Of a DNA stretch of 64,000 nt, positions 33,310 through 40,760 are shown piece after piece. A program made the translations under genes and the position numbers. Below the pieces are notes generated by a model. That model was not told the DNA's origin, did no database searches, and was given only the letters and a program-made list of their open reading frames with translations. This stretch comes from Planctomycetales bacterium ZRK34 (GTDB lineage Bacteria; Planctomycetota; Phycisphaerae; Phycisphaerales; Zrk34): the NCBI GenBank assembly GCA_014873095.1, contig CP050848.1, positions 4,275,850-4,339,849 of the forward strand, in the 5' to 3' direction. Within the stretch, counting starts at the first letter, position 1. Every line of letters begins with the position of its first letter.

Positions 33310-34874
33310 GTGGGTCGGCTGAACAGTTTGATCGCGCCTTGAGCATGTTGCTCGACGGCGCATTGGAATCGCTGAGCGATGCGGAGTGCGCGGCACTGCG
33401 TCAGGGTGTGATCGACGAGCCGGCGCAGCGCGAGCAGTTTGTCGATGCGATGCTGATGCAGGCGGCGTTGCTGCTGGATCACGCGCCGGTGATGCCGCTG
33501 CGACTGGTCGAGCCGCCCGAGGCGGAGGCTGCCGAGCCAGCGCGACCGGCGCAGGGTCTGTCACGATGGATCGGCGCTGCGGCGGTGGCGGCGTCGGTGT
33601 TGATCGTCGGCATGTTGTGGGTGTGGAGTCAGCCGGCGAATGATGGAGCCTCGACGCGGACCGAGCCGACCCAATCGCTGGCGGTGCTCAGCGCCTCGCA
33701 CGATGCCAAGTTCGACACGCAGCCGCTGACCCCGGGCGATTCACTGACGTCGCAGATCATGCGACTGACGCAGGGTGAAGTGACGATCGACTATTTCGAC
33801 GGCACCGCGGTCACGCTTTGCGCTCCGGCGGTGTACGAGATCACGGGTACCAGCGCCGGGCGGCTGCTGAGCGGGGGCATGATCGCCCGTGCGACGCCGG
33901 GCTTTGCGGTGGACACGCCGAACTTCACCGTGATCGACCGCGGAACGCGCTTTGCCATCTGGGTCGATGAGTCGACCGGCGGGTCGGTCTTGGTGCTGGA
34001 CGGCCAGGTCGATGTTCAACTGATCGATCATGAAAAGACATCGCCGGCCCAGTCGTTGACCGAGGGGATGGGGCTGTCGGTAATGCCCACGGAGTCGGAC
34101 GCCTCGGCCGACCTGATCAACGAGCGCGGCCGCTTCACCGTGGCGACGGGTGATTTTGCCACCCTGCCGATCAGCGAACAGGGGCGGACCTGGGTGCTGG
34201 ATGATCAGCGGCACGTCAGCTTCGGGGATGTGCACAACATCGACGAGGCGAACAGCCAGACCGTGTCGTTGTGGTTCAACTCGAAGGTGTCCGGCCGCAC
34301 GGCGTTCATCGCTTCCAAGGGCAACTCCGGCTCGACGGACAACGGCTGGTCGGTCTGGCTGGACCCGGCGGGCCTGTTGATGGTTCGCGCCAGCTACACC
34401 GGGGCGACCAGCGATCGCAATCTGTCGTTGAGCCGGCGATTCGATACGGCGGATGAAAACCAGTGGCATCACCTGGTCATGATCATCAACAACACCGCCG
34501 GCACGTTGACGGCGTTCTACGACGGCCTGGGTTCCGGTGACGGTCAACAGAACGGTTGGCACATCGGCGGCGGCGGCGGCGAGGTCAACCAGTTCGAACC
34601 GGGCAGCGACTTCTCCAGTAAATCGCCGATTCTGCTGGGCGCTCGAGCCAACGACATGGGTGTGACCTGGCAGGGGCGCGTCAACGACTTCGTGATCTTC
34701 AATCGGGTTCTGTCAGCCCGCGAGGCGACAGACCTGCATCGACTGGGCCCGACGGGCAAATCGCGCTTTATCGCGATGCCGGTTCAGTTGAGCGGGCAAT
34801 ACATCACAAGCAACGGACATACGCTGGCGACGCCGCATGATGAGGCAAGCGGCCCCGACGCCAACATGAAATGA
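33306..34874 (+). CDS. Transmembrane FecR-LamG anti-sigma protein
   Basis: 522 residues; the ATG at 33306 overlaps the sigma-factor stop (ATGA), and the alternative GTG at 33270 is not needed. Residues 1-80 are a soluble helical anti-sigma-like region, 88-107 a transmembrane helix, about 125-245 a FecR domain (TQGEVTIDYFDGTAVTLCAPAVYEI), and about 290-510 a LamG/concanavalin-A-like domain (QTVSLWFNSKVSG, FIASKGN, WHHLVMIINN). It should hold the sigma factor inactive and respond to a ligand bound outside the membrane. The LamG part closely matches the LamG domain of the next protein. Confidence 0.87.
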   Translation: MSGSAEQFDRALSMLLDGALESLSDAECAALRQGVIDEPAQREQFVDAMLMQAALLLDHAPVMPLRLVEPPEAEAAEPARPAQGLSRWIGAAAVAASVLIVGMLWVWSQPANDGASTRTEPTQSLAVLSASHDAKFDTQPLTPGDSLTSQIMRLTQGEVTIDYFDGTAVTLCAPAVYEITGTSAGRLLSGGMIARATPGFAVDTPNFTVIDRGTRFAIWVDESTGGSVLVLDGQVDVQLIDHEKTSPAQSLTEGMGLSVMPTESDASADLINERGRFTVATGDFATLPISEQGRTWVLDDQRHVSFGDVHNIDEANSQTVSLWFNSKVSGRTAFIASKGNSGSTDNGWSVWLDPAGLLMVRASYTGATSDRNLSLSRRFDTADENQWHHLVMIINNTAGTLTAFYDGLGSGDGQQNGWHIGGGGGEVNQFEPGSDFSSKSPILLGARANDMGVTWQGRVNDFVIFNRVLSAREATDLHRLGPTGKSRFIAMPVQLSGQYITSNGHTLATPHDEASGPDANMK

Positions 34875-34939
34875 ATTTGGAGAACTGTGACATGACACAT
34901 CGCAAGACCACCGCACCTTGTTTGGAAAGGACAATGAGA

Positions 34940-36637
34940 ATGGGACGTCAAACACAACGTCGATCGATCAGTCGACTGACGGCCGCCCTGGCCGCGACGG
35001 TTCTGACGGGTACGAGCTTCGGCGCCACCGTACCGATCACCAGCGATCTGCTGTTGCACCTGGACGCCGGCGCGGGCGTGACCACCGGCGGCGGCGGTGA
35101 AGTCGCCACATGGGCCGACCAGGCCACGACCGTCGGCGGCGCCAACGATGCGACCGCCCCGGGCAACGGCCCGACACTTGTCGCCAGCGGCATCAACGGG
35201 CTGCCGACGCTGAACTTCTCCGCCGCCTCGTCGCAGTACCTGCAGGTCGGCGCCAACTCGGCTTTCGATAGCGATGAAATCACGTGGTTCATCGTTGGTG
35301 AATCCAACGCGCCAGGCTCGACGCAGATCATCCTGCGTTCAGCGTATGCCTCCGGCGCTGCGGCCGGCAGCGGGTCGCTGTGGGGCACATTCACGCAGAG
35401 CAATGTCTTCAAATCACACGCGCGAGACGCCTCGGCCGGCTTCAAGAGCTCGGACGTCGCCGCGACCACCGACCCGTCGATCATCAGCGCCCAGTGGGCG
35501 GCCGACGACACGGTCAGCGCCATGGTCACGACCCCGACGTCTACGGCCGTCGGCAGCGCCGCGACCGCGGTCACCGCCACCCCGACCGGCCATGTCCACA
35601 CACGCATCGGCACCAACTCCGGCAGCGCCGCCAGCTACTTCGACGGCAATATCTCCGAAATCCTCGTCTACAACACCACGCTCAGCGCGGTCGATCGCAA
35701 CGAGGTGCAGGGCTACCTCAACGTCAAGTACGGCATGGTCAACCAGGGCCTGGCTCTGTACTCCTCGATGGATGATCCGCATGTCAATCGTGGCGGAACC
35801 ACGCCGCCGCCGGCCCTGACCACCGACGATGGCAACTACACCGTGCAGGATCAGATCGGTGGTTCCCACGGCACAGCCTCCGCGGCCGACACCACCAGCG
35901 CCGTGATCTCCTCGGCGACCGGCATCGCCGACCAGGCCATCGACATGTCGCGCCCCGGGATCTCCGGCGACAACACCTCGGGCAACGCGAAGGTCAACTA
36001 CGGCGACATTCTGGACATCACCTCCAGCGTCAGCCAGACGGTTTCACTCTGGTTCAACGCCGACTCGACCGGCGGCACGCAGTTCATCGCCTCCAAGGGC
36101 AACGGCGGCTCGACCAACACCGGCTGGTCGATCTTCATCGGCGACAGCGGCAACATCATCGCCCGCGCCGACAACAGCAACAGTTCCGGCAGTACGGACA
36201 ACCTCGGCGTCGGCAAGTCGTTCACCTCCGGCGAATGGCACCACCTGGTCATGGTCATCGACAACGTCGGCGACGGCACCACCGGCACCTTCACCGCCTA
36301 TCTCGACGGGGTCAGCTCCGGCGCAGACGGCCTGCAGAACGGCTGGTCGCTGCACGGCGGCGGCGACGGCGTCACCTTCGCCGCTGGATCGGACTTTTCC
36401 AACAGTGATGCCATCGAACTGGGCCTCCGCGCCGACGGCGGCGCCGAGTACCGTGGCCTGCTGGATGAGTTCGCCATCTGGAACCGCGCCCTGTCCGCCA
36501 CGGAAATCGAAGCGATTTACGACCTCGGTCTTTCGGGCACGGGGCTGATCGCCTCGACGATTCCGACCCCCGCGGCCCTGCCCGCCGGGTTGACCCTGCT
36601 GACTCTCGTCGGCCTGCGCCGGCGTCGTCATGGCTAA
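34940..36637 (+). CDS. Secreted LamG-domain protein with PEP-CTERM-like tail
   Basis: 565 residues from the ATG at 34940, which has GGAAAGG nine bases upstream and gives a normal signal peptide (MGRQTQRRSIS...GTSFGA). The frame extends to an ATG at 34871 that overlaps the previous stop (ATGA); that start or the ATG at 34892 (GGAG nine bases upstream) cannot be excluded. Two ConA-like domains follow: about 35-250 and about 330-535, the second homologous to the anti-sigma LamG domain (QTVSLWFNADSTGG, FIASKGNGGS, WHHLVMVIDN). The tail TPAALPAGLTLLTLVGLRRRRHG is a sorting signal: short motif, hydrophobic helix, basic end. Such proteins are processed by exosortase and become surface-exposed. Confidence 0.87.
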   Translation: MGRQTQRRSISRLTAALAATVLTGTSFGATVPITSDLLLHLDAGAGVTTGGGGEVATWADQATTVGGANDATAPGNGPTLVASGINGLPTLNFSAASSQYLQVGANSAFDSDEITWFIVGESNAPGSTQIILRSAYASGAAAGSGSLWGTFTQSNVFKSHARDASAGFKSSDVAATTDPSIISAQWAADDTVSAMVTTPTSTAVGSAATAVTATPTGHVHTRIGTNSGSAASYFDGNISEILVYNTTLSAVDRNEVQGYLNVKYGMVNQGLALYSSMDDPHVNRGGTTPPPALTTDDGNYTVQDQIGGSHGTASAADTTSAVISSATGIADQAIDMSRPGISGDNTSGNAKVNYGDILDITSSVSQTVSLWFNADSTGGTQFIASKGNGGSTNTGWSIFIGDSGNIIARADNSNSSGSTDNLGVGKSFTSGEWHHLVMVIDNVGDGTTGTFTAYLDGVSSGADGLQNGWSLHGGGDGVTFAAGSDFSNSDAIELGLRADGGAEYRGLLDEFAIWNRALSATEIEAIYDLGLSGTGLIASTIPTPAALPAGLTLLTLVGLRRRRHG

Positions 36638-36652
36638 ACGCCTGCACGCGGT

Positions 36653-36672
36653 CATGCCGGGAAGCCGGCATG
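36653..36672. other. Hairpin between the LamG and prepilin-like genes
   Basis: An eight-base-pair perfect stem (CATGCCGG / CCGGCATG) with loop GAAG. It lies 16 bases after the LamG stop and 41 bases before the prepilin-like ATG. No T tract follows, so a simple terminator is unlikely; a processing site or transcript-stabilising hairpin is possible. Confidence 0.4.
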
Positions 36673-36712
36673 GCTGCATTGGCCCGTCACGGATCTTCTG
36701 AGGAAATCATTG

Positions 36713-37534
36713 ATGCGTCGACAACATGCTTTCACGCTGATCGAACTGCTCGTGGTGGTGGCCATCATCGCACTGCTGATCGCGATTCTGCTGCCGGCGT
36801 TGTCCAAGGCTCGTGAAACAGCCAAGCTTGTGGTCTGCGGCACACAACAGCGTGAAATCTCCAACGCCGTCAACGTCTACGCCGCCGCCAACAAAGGGCA
36901 CTATCCCCCGTCCATCCAGGGTTGGGATGCCGGCAGCAACAACTGGTGGACGCTGCCCAACCGCATCAACTACCACCCCAAGCCCTACGGCGGTTCGGTC
37001 ATCGGCCTCGATGACGGCTGGCTTGCCAAACGCCTGGTCAAATACATCCCGGATGTTCGCATCTACTTCTGCCCGCTGTCTCCCGATCTGCCGATCGACG
37101 CCCAGGAAATCTACGTGACCGGCATGTCCAACATCCTCAACGCGTCGTACTTCATGTATTGGGGATACGACGGCTACATGACCCAGTTGCCCAACTACTT
37201 CCGCGGGCCGCAGAAAGTCAGCGATGCACGCGGCAATCAACTGCTGACCTGTGATCAACTTTCGTGGAACGAACCCGGCGGCACGACCTTCTGGAACTCG
37301 GCGCACCCGTTCGTCGAGGCCGGCCCCGTGGTCTCCAGCAATGTCGCCGGCAGCATGGATACCGAGTGGCGCAGCACCGATCCGACCGAGACGGTCCCCG
37401 CCGAGTTGGTGATGAACGGCTCATACGTCGATGGTCATGTTGAGCAGTACCGGGCCGCCAACGACACCGAGTGGTATCACCCCGGCTATGAGGGCTCGCA
37501 CATCTCCAAGCATTACATTCCCGCTTCGCGGTGA
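36713..37534 (+). CDS. Prepilin-type N-terminal cleavage protein with DGHV tail
   Basis: 273 residues from the ATG at 36713 (AGGA eight bases upstream; a TTG lies one codon before). The N-terminus MRRQHAFTLIELLVVVAIIALLIAILLPAL is a class III prepilin signal: peptidase cuts before F, leaving a methylatable Phe, and the helix E5 of FTLIE is present. The C-terminal half ends VMNGSYVDGHVEQYR, the planctomycete DUF1559/H-X9-DG-type ending. Such proteins are numerous in Planctomycetes and probably form pseudopilus-like or extracellular assemblies. Its gene follows the LamG surface protein by 75 bases. The last 120 bases occur again at 38204-38323. Confidence 0.88.
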   Translation: MRRQHAFTLIELLVVVAIIALLIAILLPALSKARETAKLVVCGTQQREISNAVNVYAAANKGHYPPSIQGWDAGSNNWWTLPNRINYHPKPYGGSVIGLDDGWLAKRLVKYIPDVRIYFCPLSPDLPIDAQEIYVTGMSNILNASYFMYWGYDGYMTQLPNYFRGPQKVSDARGNQLLTCDQLSWNEPGGTTFWNSAHPFVEAGPVVSSNVAGSMDTEWRSTDPTETVPAELVMNGSYVDGHVEQYRAANDTEWYHPGYEGSHISKHYIPASR

Positions 37535-37711
37535 TGATTCCGAGCCGATGGCCGCGTCACTTCAAAGCGTCACCTGCCGTCCGCAGGAAAATCACAAGGG
37601 GTATGTCATCGCCGCGCTGCGAATCACGGCGTCATACCTCTGAAACGATCCTGTTTTCAATCCGCGCTTGGACTGGCATCAGGCGCCGTCGTTGCAGGCG
37701 GCCTGGCAATC

Positions 37712-37882
37712 ATGATGATTGGGGTGTGGGAAGATTCTCGTGATATGCCGCCGGCTGCATGGATCGGATTTGGGACTACTCAGATCGGCCTGATCATGCA
37801 CGCTATCGACCTGTGGCGACGCGCGGGGATTTCGCCGGATCGTCACATGACGCGTGAAGACGTCACGATCAACGACTCATGA
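37712..37882 (+). CDS. Possible small membrane protein ORF
   Basis: 56 codons from ATG in the same frame as the prepilin gene, after its two consecutive TGA stops. The frame stays open upstream; starting at a CTG (37640) it would be 80 residues with two hydrophobic stretches (ALGLASGAVVAGGLAIMMIGVW and AAWIGFGTTQIGLIMHAI), a sensible two-helix membrane protein, followed by a polar tail. No conventional start or Shine-Dalgarno is visible for the longer form, so this may be a remnant. Low confidence as a gene. Confidence 0.3.
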   Translation: MMIGVWEDSRDMPPAAWIGFGTTQIGLIMHAIDLWRRAGISPDRHMTREDVTINDS

Positions 37883-37899
37883 ACGATGGCCAAGCTGTG

Positions 37900-37921
37900 G
37901 CACAGCCGCCCCCGGCTGTGC
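37900..37921. repeat. GCACAGCC-family hairpin, copy 1
   Basis: Perfect nine-base-pair stem (GCACAGCCG / CGGCTGTGC) with a CCCC loop, preceded by CTGTG. The same stem occurs at 40600-40621 and 40636-40657. Confidence 0.7.
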
Positions 37922-38089
37922 AGAAGTTTTGCGTCTGGTAGCCCGTGGCAGCTTGCTTCATGGGTGTACAAGCCTGCAGCAGCATCATGATCTGACGCCC
38001 ATGTGTTTTTTTGCGGCGGGTTGCGTGCGGCCCCACGCATGATCATTCACCGCCAACCCGCTCGAATCGCGTGCCGAGTTCGACGTTGA

Positions 38090-38143
38090 AAAGATCAAAT
38101 ATATGTTATATGAAAAATATTATATATCATATATTTGATCTTT
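38090..38143. repeat. AT-rich long inverted repeat
   Basis: Left arm 38090-38105 and right arm 38128-38143 are perfect 16-base inverted repeats (AAAGATCAAATATATG / CATATATTTGATCTTT) with a 22-base spacer that is itself almost all A and T. In a GC-rich genome this stands out strongly. It lies immediately before the truncated prepilin tail copy. Confidence 0.85.
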
Positions 38144-38335
38144 GCGCGGGGCGCCTCGGTATTTGAGGTATGGGAAAAATTCGCTGTGGGTGCAAGGAAG
38201 GTCGAGCTGGTGATGAACGGCTCATACGTCGATGGTCATGTTGAGCAGTACCGCGCCGCCAACGATACCGAGTGGTATCACCCCGGCTATGAGGGCTCGC
38301 ACATCTCCAAGCATTACATTCCGAAGCGTCGATGA
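38135..38335 (+). pseudogene. Truncated duplicate of the prepilin-like protein tail
   Basis: A 66-codon frame (starting at a TTG inside the right arm of the palindrome). Bases 38204-38323 repeat 37403-37522 of the prepilin-like gene with only three differences, all synonymous (Leu TTG/CTG, Arg CGG/CGC, Asp GAC/GAT). It keeps VMNGSYVDGHVEQYR and SKHYIP but lacks the prepilin signal and most of the protein, with an unrelated N-terminal part (MIFARGASVFEVWEKFAVG). Either a remnant of a second full-length gene or a donor for gene conversion; a functional mini-protein is unlikely but open. Confidence 0.7.
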
Positions 38336-38367
38336 TCCGCTGTACGCAGGGATCTGACCTCAGTGTG

Positions 38368-40476
38368 TCACTTGACGAGGCTGGCGATCCGTTGACAGAT
38401 CTCCGTGCCGATGGCTGATTTGCTGACCAGTTCGTTGGCGCCGGCTTCGCGCATCGCTCGGCGTGACTCTGCATCGTCCCGCATGGTGACGCCGAGTATT
38501 TTCATATCCGGAAAGGTGCCGCGGATTTTTCGTGTGGCTTCAATGCCGTTCATCACGGGCATGTTGATATCCATCAGCACCACGTCCGGCGTCACCGCCT
38601 GAATGACATCAAACGCTTCGGCGCCGTCGCCGGCTTCGGCAACCACCTCCATTGCCCGGTTGCTTTCAATCATCGTTCGCAGACCCGCCCGTACGAGTTG
38701 ATGGTCGTCGACGATGACCACCCGGATGCGTTCGCCGGCTTGTACCGCTTTGCCGGCGACGGGCTGTGCGGTTTGTGGCTGTGAGGCGGGCTCCTGGATT
38801 GGCGGGGACTCACTCGGCAGCGGCATGTGAATCGTTGCGATGGTTCCTTCGCCCGGCGTGGAGTGGATGTCGAGCGAACCTTCAAGCACCTCCAGACGCT
38901 CGCGGATGTTGAACAGACCGAAGCCGGCCATTACGTTCGGCGGATTGTGCAGCCACTGCTCCGCGTTGAAACCAGCGCCTGCATCGATCACGCTGATGCA
39001 CAGTGAGCGTGTGTCGGCATCAAGGTCGAGTTCGATTCGTGCGGTGTCGACATCAGCATGTTTAGCCACATTGTGCAGCAGTTCGCGCGTTGCCTGATAC
39101 AGCAGGATGGCGTGGTCTTCGGGCATGTCCACGTGGTCGACGCCCGTGGTCAATTCCACCTGAAGCTGGCGGCCATGGTCCTGCGTGGTGAGCCATTGCA
39201 GGGCTGGAACAAGCCCGTGATCGAACAACACGGCAGGGCTGAGTCTGGCCATCACGGTTCGCGTGTATGCCAGGCTTTCGCTGATGACATCCATGGCCTG
39301 TTCGAGCGAAGTCGCGTCAGCCTCGGCGGGCAATTGATCACGGGTTGAAGACAGGTGCATCCGAGCCACAACGAGCATCTGCGCCAGATAGTCATGCATC
39401 TCGGCAGCCAGGCGGCGTCGCTCCCGCTGTTCGGTGAGTGTGAGCTGCTGGGCCAAGGCCCGCAGATGGCCGCGATGACGCTGCAGCGCGGTGGTCCGCT
39501 CGGTGACGCGAGACTCCAGGGTGTCGTTGGCGTCCTGCAGGCGATCTTTGAGTTCCTGCAAGGTTCGACGGGACTGGTACTGTGTCAGTGCCAAATGCGA
39601 GGCGATGGTTGTGGCTACCGCGAAGGCGGTCATGCCGAACATGATGATTTCCGCCGTTTGAACCACATCCGCTCCGGTGGCAGCGTCTTGTGCGATGTAG
39701 CCGAAGCGCATCAGCAGGGGGCTGAGCACGACGAACGCAACCACCGGCCCGGTTGCCCAGCGCCATAATGCCAATTCCTGCTGACGGGCTTTGGCATGGA
39801 CAAGCCCCAGCACACCCATTGACAGCAACATCACCGCGCTGACGGTTTGAATCGACATCGTGCGCGCCAGCGGGAGTCGATACTCGGCCACGTAGCCGAT
39901 CAGCACCGCCACGGCGATCGCCAGGGACACCGCGGCCAAAGTCGCCGGCACCACCAGCGGACATTTACCCCGTCGATGATTGGTCAGGCAGACGATCGCT
40001 GCACCGAGCATCGCCAATGTGTTGGCGGTGTGCGGCGACATCCGCCCGGCCAATTCCTGTCCCACCTCGGTGAACGGTATGACCAGCAAATGGTCTACCG
40101 CAAGGTCGACGCCGAAGGCCCATTGAATTGCGGTCAATATCGCCAGAAGGGCTGCAGCGCCGCCGAGCGCGCCGCCGATCCAGCGCGGCGCTTTGTTCCA
40201 TGCGGTCATCACAAGCCCGGCGCCGACCAACGCAGAGGTCAGCGCGGTGTTGGCCACCATCAGCGGCGACCAATCCCAGGGGACGACGACGGATTCCTCA
40301 TGCGCCACCCACCCGTAGAAGACGATCGCGCCGAGGATCAACACAACGCCGCCGCACAGGGCGACGCCGAGCCGGATGATGATGTCCGATGGATCGCTGC
40401 GCGGCGACAAATCCGTCTGGGTTGAGACAGTCGTGAGCATGCCGCTATGAGGCTCCTCGATGAACTTCGTCTTCAT
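38368..40476 (-). CDS. Hybrid sensor kinase: membrane domain, HisKA_3, HATPase and receiver
   Basis: 702 residues. About eight to nine transmembrane helices fill residues 30-300, an integral-membrane sensor. A coiled-coil (300-345) leads to a NarX-type HisKA_3 with H361 in AAEMHDYLAQ, a HATPase (RELLHNVAKHAD, GFGLFNIRERLEVLEGSL) and, after a Pro-rich linker, a receiver domain (584-702) with D590/D591, phospho-acceptor D636 in MDINMP and K of VSKSA. The receiver looks like the NarL/FixJ type but no DNA-binding helix-turn-helix follows. It should pass a phosphate to another partner. Start: ATG at 40476; a GGAG-preceded ATG 12 codons later is an alternative. Single gene. Confidence 0.88.
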   Translation of the reverse strand: MKTKFIEEPHSGMLTTVSTQTDLSPRSDPSDIIIRLGVALCGGVVLILGAIVFYGWVAHEESVVVPWDWSPLMVANTALTSALVGAGLVMTAWNKAPRWIGGALGGAAALLAILTAIQWAFGVDLAVDHLLVIPFTEVGQELAGRMSPHTANTLAMLGAAIVCLTNHRRGKCPLVVPATLAAVSLAIAVAVLIGYVAEYRLPLARTMSIQTVSAVMLLSMGVLGLVHAKARQQELALWRWATGPVVAFVVLSPLLMRFGYIAQDAATGADVVQTAEIIMFGMTAFAVATTIASHLALTQYQSRRTLQELKDRLQDANDTLESRVTERTTALQRHRGHLRALAQQLTLTEQRERRRLAAEMHDYLAQMLVVARMHLSSTRDQLPAEADATSLEQAMDVISESLAYTRTVMARLSPAVLFDHGLVPALQWLTTQDHGRQLQVELTTGVDHVDMPEDHAILLYQATRELLHNVAKHADVDTARIELDLDADTRSLCISVIDAGAGFNAEQWLHNPPNVMAGFGLFNIRERLEVLEGSLDIHSTPGEGTIATIHMPLPSESPPIQEPASQPQTAQPVAGKAVQAGERIRVVIVDDHQLVRAGLRTMIESNRAMEVVAEAGDGAEAFDVIQAVTPDVVLMDINMPVMNGIEATRKIRGTFPDMKILGVTMRDDAESRRAMREAGANELVSKSAIGTEICQRIASLVK

Positions 40477-40599
40477 CCTAGCTCAAATCAGACAAAGGCC
40501 ACTCAGGCTTCGTGACCGTCTTCGACTGGGAAATCTGATGAGTGATACCCAACCCGGAAAAGATTCGGGCGTCAGAAGGTGATCGACTGCGAGCCTGTG

Positions 40600-40621
40600 G
40601 CACAGCCGCCCGCGGCTGTGC
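40600..40621. repeat. GCACAGCC-family hairpin, copy 2
   Basis: Perfect ten-base-pair stem (GCACAGCCGC / GCGGCTGTGC) with a two-base CC centre, preceded by CTGTG as in copy 1. Together with copy 3, 14 bases downstream in inverse orientation, it makes a paired element. Confidence 0.7.
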
Positions 40622-40635
40622 GGGTGACGACTACA

Positions 40636-40657
40636 GCACAGCCGGGGGCGGCTGTGC
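40636..40657. repeat. GCACAGCC-family hairpin, copy 3
   Basis: Nine-base-pair stem (GCACAGCCG / CGGCTGTGC) with a GGGG loop, followed by CAC. Relative to copy 2 it lies in inverse orientation (the flanking GTG/CAC is on the opposite side), so copies 2 and 3 form a REP-pair-like unit. Confidence 0.7.
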
Positions 40658-40700
40658 CACAATGCTCGCCATGGGTAGAACGACTCCGTTTACACGGGCA

Positions 40701-40730
40701 AAGAAAAAGCCCACGGCCGTAGCCGTGGGC
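40701..40730 (-). terminator. Bidirectional terminator after the Gfo/Idh/MocA gene
   Basis: Nine-base-pair stem (GCCCACGGC / GCCGTGGGC, 40709-40717 and 40722-40730), four-base loop; on the minus strand it is followed by TTTTTCTT, on the plus strand by TTTTGATT. It lies 31 bases after the stop at 40761. Confidence 0.88.
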
Positions 40731-40760
40731 TTTTGATTGTTGATGATTCGGGTGAATCGA

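Larger units (their letters stand above)
37535..38367. other. Intergenic region with duplicated tail and palindromes
   Basis: 833 bases between the prepilin-like gene and the hybrid kinase stop. From left to right it holds a possible small membrane ORF (37712-37882), a GCACAGCC-type hairpin (37900-37921), a 16-base-arm AT-rich palindrome (38090-38143) and a truncated copy of the prepilin tail (38135-38337). Its AT content rises sharply around 38090-38145. No complete gene is firmly supported. Confidence 0.6.
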
